Source: Malurus cyaneus samueli (taxonomy: Eukaryota > Chordata > Aves > Passeriformes > Maluridae). Taken from it: a DNA stretch of 64,000 nt. Shown here piece after piece: positions 13,301 to 25,612 of this stretch. The notes under the pieces were generated by a model. It was not told where the DNA came from. It worked only from the letters and a program-made list of their open reading frames with translations, and searched no databases. Both the position numbers and the translations under genes were made by a program. Every line of letters starts with the position of its first letter. Within the stretch, counting starts at the first letter, position 1. The stretch lies in contig CM019217.1 in assembly GCA_009741485.1 (NCBI GenBank), positions 32,573,165-32,637,164 on the forward strand, read 5' to 3'.

Positions 13301-16300
13301 GGCCAAGTAGTATTCTTGTCTGTTCCCCTATACTCTGTCAGATGTTTGCAGTGGCTGGCCTCTGGGAATGCCTGGATTTTGAAAGAGGTGCTTTTTCCAT
13401 ACTCAGCCACTGGTGAATGTTGAAGGCTGTAATAGCGAAGAAGGGTGGTGTGTGAATTAAAGCAAATGCACATTTCTGAGCATGGAAGATGCTTATAATT
13501 GCTTTGCTTGGTGATGTGAATTCCTGAGATCCAAGCTGTACATTTTGAATTGAACGCCTTTCAGTTACCCTGAAAAATCTCTCTTTTAGTGCAGCCCAGT
13601 GGGAGGCTACTCCACGATTTGCCTGGTAACTGTAATGGGGTGATAGCAGCAGAGGGGGAAGCTGAGGATCTGAGCACAGATCTGCAAAGGGACTTCAGTA
13701 CAGCAAGAGCCTTGCAGTGAGCTTCCTATTGTTGCCACTGCTGGACCCTGTAGACATCCATTGTGTGCTAGTGAGCTGAGCTCAGCAGGGTGCTCAGAGC
13801 ACTCCCTGCTTGTCTCTGTGGATGTGAGCGTCCTGGACTTTACCAAATCCCTGGTCCACAATAGCAAAGATGCAAGCAGGTCTCCCACCCATAGATAGGT
13901 TTCCTATCACTGGGCTTTGGGGCAAACAGAATCTGTCATTAGAATTTATCAGATTCATTAAAAAATTAATTCTCAATAATAGGAAAGAAATAGAAAAGTC
14001 AGAGCAGCCCAGATAAAACCAGTCTCTCTCTTTTGAAACAAAGGACAGAACTGAGGCTTCATCTCTACCTTATCTTCGATGTATCCTTTTGACCATGCAG
14101 CTCCACATTGAGAGATGTTTATTAATTGTTAGCGATAGCTTTCCCCATGCATTTAGCTTAAACTAGATGTCTGGTCACTGACAATTTAGGCAGTTTAACA
14201 CCAGCTGTGCCAGCATCCAAGTCACCTTGTGGATCTGGCACCATCACCTGAGTTTCAAGATGCATATTTGTTTCTGAAGCTTGAAAGGGGCTACTAAATA
14301 AAATTCTCTGTTATCAAGCCTCAGTAAAGTTGAGCAAGTGCTTCATGCACAGTGTTTCCATAGGGGCTGCTGTGTTTGCTGTGTTGCACAACACCAGATA
14401 CTCAGGGCTCCAGTGTGCAGCCGTAACCTATCTCAGCAGTTGTATTCCTTAACGGATCAATAGCAGCTAATTTTATCTTTCCAGCTCTCCAAGTCTTTGA
14501 CCTGTGGGCCAACACAACTGGTGCAGCTCATCAAAGACCAAGTTGCCATTACCACTTAACTTTGCACCCTTCTGATGTGCCGAGGGACATTGGGACAGGG
14601 TGCATGTTTGCCTTGCTTAATGGCTGGGAAGGTGCTTGTGTTGAAGTGGCAGCTCTTTTTGAGTAGATCACAATCACAGTATTTGATATCCAGAAATGAC
14701 CTGTCACAGTGCCCCCAGTATTTTGTCCTAAAGATAACAATTCATATGATTTGTACTGGGGAGGGCTGGCATCGCAGGTCTTGAGGCTCACCTTTGCCCT
14801 GCCTTTGATGAAATGCTTTAGAGCAGTGAAAATTAGCACTGTGTTGACAGCTCTGCACCTCTCTGCAGATGTCTCTGGCTCATCAAGTGGGGAGAACTAC
14901 CCTTGCAGGGTTGGCAGAGTAAGAACAGAAGACTTCAGACATTGTAACCAATAAACCCCTGAGAGAGTCATTACCAGGGAGGAAATTGCACATGTAGAAT
15001 AATCCTTTTCAAGAAATCCTGAATTTATTGAATTGATTTTTTGGTGTCTACTCCGAAGGGATTTTTTAGATTCCTACTCAAATGTACCAGGCTTACAGGG
15101 ATGCATCTTGTGGAAAGCTTAGTCTGTGTAGAACAGGTGGTGTTTTCCCAATGTTGTTGCCCTGTGGTAATGTTTATGATGTGATCTAAAAGGCTGTGTT
15201 TAGTGTAAACACCTCGGTTTGCTTTCAGGCTTGCTGTAGAGAAAAATTGAGGCTAGAATTTAGTAATTGCTGTAGAGTAACTAAGGCTTCCTTTCAGAGA
15301 GTGTAAAGACATAGAGCATGCTTGGAGGGGACTGAGGATGAATATTAAACAGAGTACTGTTTTAAAGCAGTGTTTCTTCCTTGTTTGCTTCAAACATAAA
15401 TCTTCTGTAGTAAATAGTACATAGCCTTGCTCTCAGACAGCTCACTCTAAATTTGAAAATTTAAAATAGCTTTTGTTTCAAAGCACAAGATGTGGAAATT
15501 AAGTAGTCTTCTACGTCTCCTCAGAGAAATATTTCTTCTAAGACAGTGTCTTTCAGAGGGCAGGGGGTATATGGGAGGCAGAAGTGGTGGGATTTATTAC
15601 CGTGTCAGAACAAAGATATGAACTGTCTCTGGGCTCATAAAATAAAGCAATCCTGACCCATCTGTACGATTTTCATTCTAGCAAGAGCCGGTTGAATCAT
15701 CTTTTGGGATTAATGGACTAAATGATGTCACTTCTGACTATTTCCTGTCCTCCAGCATAAAAAATGAAGTTGACAGTACAGTGAACTTTGTAGGTAAGTA
15801 CTCCTATGTTTTTTTACACACTAAGCACACAGGTGACTTCATAAACCCTTTTGGTCTGCCGGACTTATCTTTCCATCATCACTTTGCACTTCAGGGAATG
15901 CCATAGTTACAGTCAGGTAGACCCATTTTTCAGTAGCCTAGGTCATGCAAGATTGTGGTTGCAGGTTAGCCCCCACCTCCTTGCAGAGACAGTGAGCAGT
16001 ACTGTGGCTGTGTGGTGGTTCTCTTGAGATTAAAGCACTTATAGGCACTCTTAGTTGGCTTTTCCTGAGGTGGACTTATTCCACAGGATAGTCCTCAGCC
16101 ATGAGGAGACTGTAGCCAATGTCATGTGGAAGTTAAACTGCAGTCAGATGGTAATTTACCATTGCTTAAAGCAGAGGTTTACATTTTATTTGGGAGTTCA
16201 AACCAGCAGGCAAAATGGAGAAACTTGGTTCTTTTTACTGACACCTCAGTAGCAGAGATAGTTCTTAACATCACTGAGCTAACAAAAAGGATCATCAAAG

Positions 16301-19300
16301 ACTGTATTTAGAATCCAGTACATTAGAAATTAGCTGTCACCTCAGCATGTGAATAATTGATCCTTGGTAGAATAATTGGACTGGGTTTTGACAGCTCTTT
16401 TTTGGATGAGGTTGTCATTGCAGCAAGAGCTCCTAGTAATATGATCCACATACCATTTTGTCTAGAATTCGAATTTTAAATATGCAAATATGTTAGTATT
16501 CTGCTTGGAGAGATGGCAGAAATCATGTGCAGTGACTGTTTTTGATCCCATTTCTTAGGTCACAGGGCTTTGCATAGTCATTCCCCTGAAGTTCTTGTGT
16601 GGCTGAGGAGTTTGTGAGTAGTTTTGCTCTCTTTGTGGCAGTTCATTTAATCAGCTGTTGCTTTGTAAAAGTGTTAGAACATGCTTGTTGCTCCTATTAT
16701 TATGAGTTGAAGCAGTAGCTCCATAGTGCTATTAGTGCTTCCTGCTCACTGACTGAGGTTTGGGTAGGGAGCTGTCATCCAGTGATTTTTAATTATTGAG
16801 ATGTGAGGTGTGCTGCCTGAGGTGACTGGAGAAAGGAGTGGTTATTTGGGATTGCAGAAAGGATTTGAATGTCAACAGGGAGAAAAAGGTAAATCAGAAT
16901 TGTTCTGCAGAAAGGCAGGAAATCAGCTGGAGGGGATGAAAAACAAACAGCACCTGCAGTGCTTCTGACTTTACGTGCAGCTCATGGGAAGCTGTGGCAT
17001 ATTGCCCAAGAGAGCAGCAGTTTTTGCTGTGCATTTTATCTCTCAGGGTGGGTAAGAATTTGTCAGGTATTGAGGAAAAAGATAAAACAGTGCAGATGGC
17101 CTGCTCATACCCTGAGTAGGTTGCGCAATATTGGTCTCTCCCACATAAAAATGAACTGTGTGTGCTTCTGCACCACTCTCACCACTCAATAAAAAGCTGG
17201 TTGTTTCAGAACCAGGCAAGGTGAAATAAAGGGAAAACAAAATATCTGAAACATAATCGTAGTAATTGTAGTGATTAAACTTTAAAAAGTCTATCCAGTA
17301 TGTATGTAATTTTCTTTATGCTGGCATTGTTTCTTCAAATACACATCTAAATTTTGGAGATTTTCTGTTGGTTACCTGGCGCTTTGCAAAGCAAAATAAT
17401 ATGTAGCTTTTCCCTGAGAAAAATACCTGTCACTTTTCTTTTTCAAAAAGCCCTGTCTAAAGATAGAATGCAGGAGTGGATTGTGCGTATAGATATGTGC
17501 ATCTTAATTCATGCAGGAATAGATGCCATCTTTTGATTTTTTCAAATGTAGTAGTTAGTGTACTCAGGTTACTTAACAGAAGAATTGCAAGATCTATTGT
17601 ATTTCATTATCTATATGTTCTTCCCCTCATAAGTCAAGAAAAAGATTGGTTGTTTGAACATTGTGAGAGCATTGTGTTTGTACAGAATTCATCCTTACAT
17701 ACCTTTGGAAGCTCTATGTTCAGTGAAAGAGCATCTATAGTCTTTCTCTTGGATAACCATGTTTCAGGTTAGCCATCCTCTGAGATGGCTCCATTCTGTG
17801 CATTCTTCTGATTTAACTCATGGTTTTCAGTTCTGTGCTAGATTAATGCATTTGTCATGTGTTCATAGTGGTGGGATTAAAGGAGGAGTTGTGCAAGACA
17901 GAGAAAATTCTCTCAAGCAGCTTCAGAGAAGTGAGATTCTGGCTTTCACCATACTTTTGCTTTGCTCAGTAACTTCTTGGTGCCTTGGTTTATCAACCTT
18001 TTTCAAAAGGTTGTTGTGTAGATCAACTATTGTCTGCAAAGCATTTCAGGATACCAGGAAAGCATCCATGGTTGCTTCACACTGTAGAAATAAGTAAAGC
18101 TCCCTTGATATTAAATTCCATGTGCTCTTTTGGTATTAAATATCATATGCCTGGCTGAATAGGAAACTCCTCTGTTAATAAGTAACCAAACTGTGTCTTT
18201 CTGTCATGGGGATTACAGGTACAACCTGTGGTGTTCTACGTACCATCGATGGCCTTGCAAGGGTCAGTGAGAATAAGCATCTAATTGGAGCAGTAATTTT
18301 TTATAGATTCATGTCATGTGTATATAAGACTCCCACAGTGTTTTGCTTGACCCCATAGCCAGGTTTTTGCATGCCAGTTCTGGTCTTCTGTTGTGTAGTT
18401 TACATGAGAGCATTCAGAGGCCGTAGGATGTTGGCAGCTTTAGGATCCCTTGTTGAGGATCACAGATATCCTTTAGAACTCGCTCTGAAAGCAGGTGGTA
18501 GACATGGAAGAAAGTGCTGAGACTATTGAAGACTCAGTCAGATACCAAGCAGGCTCCAAGGACAGGCTCTTAGAGATTCAGCAGGGTCGAGATGTTATCA
18601 GTAATCAATTTTTTTGTTTCTAACCCCAAGTTGTAGGACAGCCTCACCTTGATGGCAGCAGTGAGGAGCAGGTGATTGTTGCCAACCCTCCTGATGTTTG
18701 TCAGGTAGTTGAGGTGACAACAGAAAGTGATGAGCAGCCCCTGAGCATGAGCCAGCTGTACCCTCTACAGATTTCCCCTGTCTCGTCCTATGCAGGTAAG
18801 CATCTTAGCGTTTTTTTACACTCCATTTTCTGGAAATGGTTGGAAGACATTGGGGGAAAGAGGGCTTTTCCAGGGTAGCTAACAAAAGATTTAGAAATGC
18901 GTAATCATCTGCCTTCTGAATTGTTAATGAAACTCAAAAACGCACAGTCCTCTGCTCATTTCACCTTGGGAAACAACTTGACATATCTGAGTTTGGAAAT
19001 GTGAGCTGCAGACTTTAGCCTGTGAGTAATGGAAAAATAACTTTTTTAGATATAATGCAGAGGGCTTTTAGAGGGGAATTTTCAGTGTAAATCCCGTGCC
19101 TTACTAAAGATTAAGGGTCTTTTTTGCTCTGTGTCTACTCAGTGTCTAGCATAGTGTGCAGTACTAAGGGCACTAATGGTACATAGGCAGACAGGGAGTT
19201 GAGGGCGTGGGGGGGTGGATCTGTCCTGCTGCAGACTAGAACAGCCATGTAGTGACTGATAACAAGTAATCTTGCAAGCAGCAGATCTGTGGACATCTGG

Positions 19301-22300
19301 CTTCCAACGTCTGCCTCCCATCTGGATTCTCTGATACCTAAAAAAGGGATGAGATAACAGCCTTCCCCCTACTGCTGGTGGCGGTGGTAATGGTTTCTCT
19401 TTTCATCTGGCCCCTTAGTTTCATATAACTTTTAGGAAATTAAGAGTCTTTGGCACTCGTTTATCCCTTATCCAAGTCTGACAGAGTGTTCAGAAGTTTT
19501 CAGGCAAGAACAGACACAAGTGTACATGTGGATGTGTTATTATAGAGTCCTCACAACCATATAAGCCTAATTTCACAGGAAGCAGGACAAAGTGACATTT
19601 GAAAGTAGAAAAAGTATCAAATCCAATCAGTCCTTTCTGTTTTAATATGGTGTGAATTTGCAAGCTTTAGGAGACTGGGTAGAAACACGAATGTCATCTC
19701 TAAGGCAAACTGTGCATTTTATTATTTTACACATGGTTTTGCCTTTGATTTATCAGGCTGAAATTACTTCCAGACACATTTCTATAAAGTATGTATTTAG
19801 TAATTTTTGGTTCTAGGACCAACTGAATAGTATAGTTCTCTCAGATAATCTCCACTGTTGTCTCATGCATGTTGATAAATGATTATGTTTCCTTAGTGTT
19901 TAGTCTGCAATGACCAAAGCATTTAGAAGACCTTAGTAAAGCATAAGGCAGGGGGTTGTGAGAGTGCTTAAATTTATTAGCAGCAGGGAGACAAGGACTT
20001 TTGAAACATTTATCCTCTTTACAAATATTTCTTGGAAAACTTTTCCATCAATATGAACATGACAATCTTTTGGCTTCAACGACAGGATATAAATTCTTGG
20101 AATGCAAACAGAAGTCACTGTCTTAGTCTGGAAATCATGGTGGCTTCTTGAGCAAATCATGACTTACCTGCCCTAAGTCATTACAACCAGCCTGCATAAG
20201 GAAAATGAAGGATGATTGAAGTACTTCTGCTACCCCCTTATGTTGTCTTAATAACTTGGGGGCTTTCAGCTGTCCTAATTTATACCCAGACTTGCTAGCC
20301 CAAAACTCAGATAACAGAGTTTTATGCCCACTGGCATGCTTTTGAGTTCATCTCAAGGCAGCTCTTAATGATCCTGGCTACTGTAGCTAGAGGCCAATAA
20401 GAAATGGAGTACTGCAAGTGCCGCCGGGTTGTAGACCTCGTGAGGTCCCTTCCAGCCTGAATTGTTCTATGAACCACTTTTCTTTTAATGCATGTATTTG
20501 TCCTTGAGGCCAGAACAAGGACAGTGTCAGTGTGTTAGAGCCCTGAAATTTCTAGGATGCTTTTGTGACTATTTCTGCTTTGTCTTGGTCCACACGGACC
20601 TTTACAGAACCACAGGAACCTTAGCCCTGTGCTTGTGGGTTTGCTCTGTCAGGTGCTACTGGCTGAATGGCAGGAAAGAGTATGACCATAACAGCTGTGC
20701 AGGAACAGTTAGTAGAGCTCTTCTAAAACAACAACCAAAAAAAGTAGCCAGAGATTTCTGCTGTCCTACATAAATCTGGTTTATTTCAAAACACTTCTGG
20801 TTGCTTTCTGAGATTACTCAGGCAAATGATGTGAGCCACCCTTGTGAGTTTTTTCGTGCTTCCACTGATGTCTATGCAATCCGTTGTTTTTTAGTACAAA
20901 GGCTGTTGTCAACTGCCTGTTGTGTTTGACACTGATTCAAACGCTCTTCTTGTTAGAAATAACCTCTCTAACGTTACATGCCTGAGTGGCCAGCTTCCCC
21001 TGACCTTGTTAACTATAGTGATATCTCTTGCTCAGCATTTTGTTATACATAAACACCAAGGAGGGATTCCTTTTCAGCTGCATCACTCTGTTTTTGTTAC
21101 GACATGTTTCTTCATGTCAAGGAATATCTGTTACTTGTCTCTGTGTAGATTCCTCCTATTGATTCTATCTTCAGGGCTGTTTCTTCTTTGCATGGTTTCA
21201 TTTTTTCCTCTCCTCCCCCCAGTATGAATTAATCAGCCCGCTTAGTCACACTGGCACATCTGTCTGTGCCTGGGTCAGTGAATGGGAAGCCCTACAATGC
21301 ATTAACTTCACAGGGCATCACAGTTAGATTTAATGGTTTGGTCTGTTCCTCTGCTTACTGCACACTGCAGTGGAGACTCTGGCACAGGAGACGCGCTGGT
21401 TTTGGAAGAAGCAGTCTGGAGTAACTGGGCTGAAGTATAAGGACTTTGGGTACAGTTTAGATCCTGAAAGAGTGATTCAGCCCATTGGTTTACAGCCCGC
21501 TGCCTAAACCTAATGCTTAGCCAAGCCTTGAGAGAATGGCAAGGTGCTACCAGTCTCTCTAAAGATGTGCAGGGGCACAATCCGCAAGGCATGATCTGTG
21601 CACTCTTAGCATTATGTCAGGTCCAGTGCACAGCATGAAGTTGTTCTCTGGATAGGTAGGGTTGCAAGGGCTGTGCAAAGCAGTTTGCATGGACTAAACT
21701 GCATAACAGAGCTGAGAGTGAAAATTTGGGCTTCAAAGTTCTCTTGCCTGCTATGATAACTTATCATATCAATCCTTGAATTGTGTGATTTCTTGTGGAT
21801 GAGCCCTGTGCAGCCCTGCCCCAAGGATTGGAGTGCTAATATCCCAATAGATGCCTAGCATTATCCTCCCAGGAAACAAGACATGGTGGTTCAAAACCTC
21901 ACAAGCTAAAGGGAACCTGCAATCCAGGCATCCACTGGATTGGTCTGGCAGCTGGTAGCTCTGCAGAAGGCAGCACCCATCACTGCAGACTGAACAGAGG
22001 GTTTTGTGCCCTGTCTCAGATGTATCTGCGGCACAGCAGTCTTAACCACCCATGGGCCAGGAGCCTGACCCTCAGACAGAAGAAGACCTATCTTCAGACA
22101 CATGTAGCTTGAAAATACAATAAAAATTCCTGGATTTCAGGTTCTTCTGCAAGGGAGGGATGCAGCTGCAGGAGGATGAGATGGCTGTCCCCAGTGGAGC
22201 TGTGCCCCTCTATTTGTACTCTGTTTGAAGTGATGAGGATGAGGGAGGCCATGTGCAGTGTGGGAGGGTGATTGGGCTGGAGACTGTAGTATTGCCACTT

Positions 22301-24585
22301 GCTCAAGTGGTGGGTAAAGATTTGATAAATGGGCTGAAAATTGGTTGCAAAAGCAAAACTATACCGACTGTACCAGAGTGTACCAACAGTAATGAAGCCC
22401 CAGAAGTGACAGCAAGCCCTTGAGGGTTAGAGGCTGAGATAACAGTTCATGAAACAAAACCACATTTATCTCCTTTAGGGTGGAATTATTATAGATTTTG
22501 CAGGGAGATAAAAATAAAGACTTGGACAGAATTTTGTTCTTTGCAGGGCCTGGAGCAGCTGCAGAGTACAAGGGAGAGGGAGCATCCCCTGTTTGCTGGA
22601 GACTGCCCAGAAAGCACAAATCTACTTCTTTCCTCTCCATTGCTGTCTTTTGCAGGATATAGTCATGTTAACTGTGATAACCATGTGGACTTACCTCGTT
22701 TGTTCAAGGCAGCTGTGCTGTCCAGTCCTGCTGTGGCACGATCTCCATGCTTCTCAATTGTTTTCTGGTTGTTTCACTTGACTCTGTTTACTTCCACTTG
22801 TTGGACATACGTCAGGCCTCTTGAACTGGAGTTTTTTACTCTAGATACAATAACATTAGTTTAATTTTTGTTTCTGTTTTGTTTGACAGAAAGTGAAACA
22901 ACTGACAGTGTTCCAAGTGATGAAGAAAATGCAGAGGTAAGTGCTTTCTGTTTTTTTAGCAGTTTGGAGTAAAGTCTCAAGGTCCATGTCCAGACATGTT
23001 TATTCCCTTCTCCAGTTGCAACTCTGTCTATCAGTGGAATATTCATTTTGATAATAGCTGGAGAAGAAAAGCAGACCAAGAGGGTTCAAGGGAGGCAGAC
23101 ATTTGGATGATTGTGACAGAATTAATATCTCTATGAATTCATTTCTCTCATCTGTCCAAACAACAAGATTAATTTGCGTGATAAGATGTTCTGCAGAGCC
23201 ATCAACAGTGCCAACTAGTTTGTTAATATTGCATTGACATTGCTGTGTAGTGAGTATTTTATCTTGGTTGAAAGCATGCTCACTTTGTTTTCCTTAAATG
23301 GCACCTGAACTCATATAACTGAAGGAAATGCTTACACATGTGATTGAAATGAAACTTGAATGTTTGAGGTATGTGGGGCAGAAAGCTTTTCTGCCCAGTC
23401 TATTGGGTGTTGCTGCGTGGAAGGAATCCATGGGGAAAATTACCTGAGCTGCACATATACAAAAACACCACTTGCCTTTTATTTTGGGGCTGTCATCAAG
23501 CAACCAGATATACTGATGTCCATGAGTGCTTAGAAGCCAAGGGAAGCTCACTGAGGGCTCTTGCATGCCCTGTACTCCAGCTTCATTTTTGCATAAGGCC
23601 TTTGGCCTGCTGCTGTATCTGCCACCAAATGCTCTCTGAATCCTCCTTCTTAGAAGACCATCAGCTGTGTATCTGTATAATCACACAGCCTGGTCTCTCG
23701 TGCCTTGGCTGAAGCAAAACCCATATGTAGACTGCCAACAGTGACTCCTTAGATCTCCTTTGACAGAACATGCCATTGCAGCATCTGTGGTGGGGAAAAA
23801 ACTGGATGTTTATCTTGGTGAACTTTTTCCCTGCGATGAGAGATGCACCATCAACTGACAGTGGTTTCCCAGCAGCCTCGCCTGCATTGCTAGTTTGGGT
23901 AGTGTTGGGTCTCTGTGCTGGCCTCTTGGCAGGAAGATGCTCTCTCTGGTAACCGAGACAGACATTACCATTTGGAGTTCTAAATGTCTGCATCCATTTT
24001 TGTCTCTGGCATACTGGGAATAAGGCCTTTATTTTCCATTCAGAAGATCAAGTAGAAACTCTGGAAAGCCAACAGGATTTAAGCACATGACTTCAGAAAA
24101 GTAGAAATGGCTGAGAGCAAAAACATTCTAAGCCAGTGGCTAGAGGCTCAGGCTCTTAGAGACGGGGTAATTCCTGTGCACTTGTGGATATTTCTGTCTT
24201 CACCTTGCTGTTTGAAGTACTTCACAAAGTTGCGTTCCCTCATACAGTCTTCTCTTTCTTCCCCCATTTCTAGGGACGACTTCATTGGCAGAAGAAAAAC
24301 ATTGAAGGCAAACAGTATCTCAGCAATCTAGGAATGAGGAACACTTCTCATATGCTTCCCAGCATGGCAACTTTTGTAGCCAACAAGCCTGACCTCCAAG
24401 TCACCGTCAAAGAAGAAAGCTGCCCACTGCCTTACAATAGCTCCTGGCCTCCTTTCCCAGACATCCCTCTGCCCCAAGTAGTGTCCACAGCCTCCACAAG
24501 CAGCAGCCAGCCAGACCGCGAGACACGGGCCAGCGTCATCAAGAAAACATCAGACATCACCCAGTCAAGAGTCAAGAGCTGCTAA
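4296..24585 (+). CDS. IRF2: IRF2, interferon regulatory factor 2 (spliced, 8 coding exons, 348 aa)
   Basis: IRF2 is a nuclear factor that binds IRF-E/ISRE (GAAA-type) elements. It competes with IRF1, usually as a repressor, and activates some genes. Coding exons are 4296-4382, 9249-9348, 9958-10134, 12128-12174, 15682-15793, 18631-18795, 22890-22936 and 24274-24585. They sum to 1047 nt, or 348 residues plus TAA; human IRF2 has 349. The N-terminal DNA-binding domain (about residues 1-113) has all five tryptophans: W11, W26, W38, W46 and W58. The recognition-helix residues R82, C83, N86 and S87 and the acetylation lysines K75/K78 are present. Three psi-K-x-E SUMO sites known in human are kept at K137 (IKQE), K164 (IKNE) and K291 (VKEE). 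The basic C-terminus ends in RVKSC. Every intron is GT-AG and the frame stays open throughout. Differences from human as I remember it include Arg at 20, Ile at 27 and a two-residue shorter linker. Identification is secure; mRNA ends are inferred. Confidence 0.97.
4383..9248 (+). other. IRF2: IRF2 intron (after first coding exon)
   Basis: A 4.9-kb GT-AG intron. It contains a T-rich tract at 4644-4666, the tRNA-Ile-derived SINE at about 6604-6742 and AT-rich sequence near 7170-7250. No open frame of interest is seen. Confidence 0.9.
6604..6742 (-). mobile_element. TguSINE1-like SINE (tRNA-Ile head, CR1-type tail)
   Basis: Read on the minus strand, about 6742-6671 resembles tRNA-Ile(AAT). It keeps the D-arm run TGGTTAGAGCA, the anticodon loop CTAATGA, a B-box-like GGTTCCAATCC and the 3' stem TATGGGCCA. 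The 5' acceptor strand is degraded. From 6670 down to 6604 the sequence becomes a CR1-like 3' tail (GGACTAGATGATCC, then AACTCAGAATGTTCTGTGAT). A tRNA-Ile head joined to a CR1 tail is the structure of TguSINE1, a SINE mobilised by CR1 machinery and, as I recall, restricted to passerine birds. Family naming is from memory. Confidence 0.8.
9249..9348 (+). CDS. IRF2: IRF2 coding exon 2
   Basis: 100 nt, from acceptor ccttccag|GAG to donor ACACAG|gtattg. Encodes [20 protein letters not shown] and on to AIHT plus the first base of a Gly codon (phase 1). Contains W38, W46 and W58 of the DNA-binding domain and the loop His (H40). Confidence 0.97.
9349..9957 (+). other. IRF2: IRF2 intron
   Basis: A short 609-bp GT-AG intron between the two central DNA-binding-domain exons. 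It ends in a T-rich tract and TGCTTAG. No embedded element is recognised. Confidence 0.95.
9958..10134 (+). CDS. IRF2: IRF2 coding exon 3
   Basis: 177 nt, phase 1 at both ends. Encodes [20 protein letters not shown] and on through [38 protein letters not shown]. Carries the recognition helix (R82, C83, N86, S87) and the acetylated lysines K75/K78 known from human IRF2. Donor is AAAAAG|gtagag. Translation past the donor reaches a stop after 17 intron codons, so an unspliced transcript would encode little more than the DNA-binding domain. Confidence 0.97.
10135..12127 (+). other. IRF2: IRF2 intron
   Basis: 2.0-kb intron with no gene. A poly-T tract at 11797-11811 followed by CTAACAG looks like a splice acceptor, but no downstream frame continues IRF2. 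Otherwise I see nothing to name. Confidence 0.9.
12128..12174 (+). CDS. IRF2: IRF2 coding exon 4
   Basis: 47 nt, from acceptor cttgcag|GA to donor ATTAAG|gtaaga. Encodes the rest of the split Gly and [15 protein letters not shown], a lysine-rich stretch just after the DNA-binding domain. It ends on a codon boundary at K137, the first residue pair of the SUMO motif IKQE that is completed by the next exon. Confidence 0.94.
12175..15681 (+). other. IRF2: IRF2 intron
   Basis: 3.5-kb intron. It contains a 12-base A-tract at 12798-12809 and otherwise unremarkable sequence. The open frames in it are short and resemble nothing known to me. Confidence 0.9.
15682..15793 (+). CDS. IRF2: IRF2 coding exon 5
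   Basis: 112 nt, starting in phase 0 and ending in phase 1, with donor TTTGTAG|gtaagt. Encodes [20 protein letters not shown] and on to [17 protein letters not shown]. This is the least conserved linker of the protein, two residues shorter than human IRF2, but the SUMO motif IKNE (K164) is intact. Confidence 0.95.
15794..18630 (+). other. IRF2: IRF2 intron
   Basis: 2.8-kb GT-AG intron with no repeat or gene that I can name. The open frames in 16.9-18.1 kb look random. Confidence 0.9.
18631..18795 (+). CDS. IRF2: IRF2 coding exon 6
   Basis: 165 nt, phase 1 at both ends. The acceptor taaccccaag|TT has a weak tract, but the T-rich run at 18609-18620 lies just upstream. Encodes [20 protein letters not shown] and on through [35 protein letters not shown], which matches the conserved central region of vertebrate IRF2. 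Confidence 0.95.
18796..22889 (+). other. IRF2: IRF2 intron
   Basis: 4.1-kb GT-AG intron. The only recognised insert is a short CR1 3' tail at about 20425-20473. Nothing else is named. Confidence 0.9.
20425..20473 (+). mobile_element. CR1 LINE 3'-end fragment
   Basis: The run GACCTCGTGAGGTCCCTTCC followed by AGCCTGAATTGTTCTATGA is the typical 3' terminus of avian CR1, in plus orientation. Only the tail is recognisable. The 5' limit is uncertain and could extend further left. Confidence 0.8.
22890..22936 (+). CDS. IRF2: IRF2 coding exon 7
   Basis: 47 nt, from acceptor gtttgacag|AA to donor GCAGAG|gtaagt. Completes a Glu codon and encodes [15 protein letters not shown], an acidic serine-rich segment. 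It restores phase 0 for the last exon. Confidence 0.94.
22937..24273 (+). other. IRF2: IRF2 last intron
   Basis: 1.3-kb GT-AG intron ending in a strong pyrimidine tract (TCTTCTCTTTCTTCCCCCATTTCTAG at its 3' end). No embedded feature is seen. Confidence 0.93.
24274..24585 (+). CDS. IRF2: IRF2 terminal coding exon, stop TAA
   Basis: 312 nt encoding 103 residues and TAA at 24583-24585. Begins [20 protein letters not shown] and ends [21 protein letters not shown]. Includes the SUMO motif VKEE (K291) and the basic C-terminal repression region. The last 20 residues are nearly identical to human IRF2. Confidence 0.97.
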   Translation, partial: GRLHWQKKNIEGKQYLSNLGMRNTSHMLPSMATFVANKPDLQVTVKEESCPLPYNSSWPPFPDIPLPQVVSTASTSSSQPDRETRASVIKKTSDITQSRVKSC

Positions 24586-24973
24586 GCCTTTGACAGTGTG
24601 GTTTTTTAGCTTTGTTTTGTTTGGTTTTGTATTTTACATTTCTTTAAGAGAGGTTCATCCCTTGACGCACACAAGACAAATCCTAAGGTAAGGCCTTGGC
24701 AATATAAAACATTGCTGTGTCCAACTCCAGTGCCGGAGTGTTTTTAACTCAGGACTCCAGCCATCAGTATGTACACCTGAACCCAGATTTCCAAGGTTGC
24801 TGCATAGGAAAACCACCCAAGAACTTTGGCCCACTCAAAGGTTCCAGTGTTTCATAAGAGGACCAACCAACCACAAGGGAAGTGGTGCTGCTGCGCTTCT
24901 TGCTGTCAAGGCTGTGATGGAACTGAAAGCCTCAGAATGGGAGAGAAAATGTGAACTAGCTGGAATATTTTTA

Positions 24974-24979
24974 AATAAA
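24974..24979 (+). terminator. IRF2: possible proximal IRF2 poly(A) signal
   Basis: AATAAA about 390 bp past the stop codon, in an AT-rich context. The downstream T/G-rich element is less clear than for the distal signal. It may produce a short 3' UTR isoform. Confidence 0.4.
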
Positions 24980-25585
24980 GAAAAATTTATTGTGAATATT
25001 GTATATAGTGCAGTACTAGCAAAGTTGCAGTCTGCTTCTGCACCTTATTAAGAAAGCACTTACAAAAGGCCTTTTATTACCTTGCTCTACTTAATGGCAC
25101 ATTGAAGGTCCCTCTCCACCTGTATTCTTTTCCAAGGCCATTCTTGCTAAAGTGTCTTTAAAGAATAGAGGAAAGGAAAGGAAGTTAAAACTTTCCATGT
25201 GGATTTCATACGTTCTGAGACTGCTTTCATCATGTTTGTTTCTAATCTGCTATGCTTGAATGCCGCGTGGTACAATAGAAAAAAAAGGATCTTATTACAG
25301 AGATATTATGCAAATTCCCAGATTTAAAAAAGAAGAAAAATACTCTAATTCTAACCAGAGCAAGTTTTTTTATTTTTTATACAGGGGAATATTTTATTCA
25401 AAGTAAAATTCTAAAGTGAATATAATTTTTTTTAATCTTTTCTACAGCAAAATTTATAATTTTAAGATTCAGTCCTTGGTTATCAGCAGTTATGACATCC
25501 TTGTGGCACATTTTTTTTTTAATTTTGTAAAGGTGAAATAGCTTTTATGAGCTCATGTAGCAATCAGATTATCCTGTGGATTGAT

Positions 25586-25591
25586 AATAAA
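25586..25591 (+). terminator. IRF2: IRF2 poly(A) signal AATAAA (distal)
   Basis: Canonical AATAAA followed about 30-40 bp later by a T/G-rich stretch (CTTGTTTGTCTCTC at about 25623), as expected around a cleavage site. Confidence 0.7.
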
Positions 25592-25612
25592 TATGGTATA
25601 TAGTTAAATTTT

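Larger units (their letters stand above)
24586..25612 (+). other. IRF2: IRF2 3' UTR
   Basis: Follows the stop codon directly. It is AT-rich, with U-rich stretches around 25370-25520, and is inferred to extend to just past the AATAAA at 25586-25591. An internal AATAAA at 24974-24979 could give a shorter form of about 0.4 kb. The 3' limit is inferred, not observed. Confidence 0.75.
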
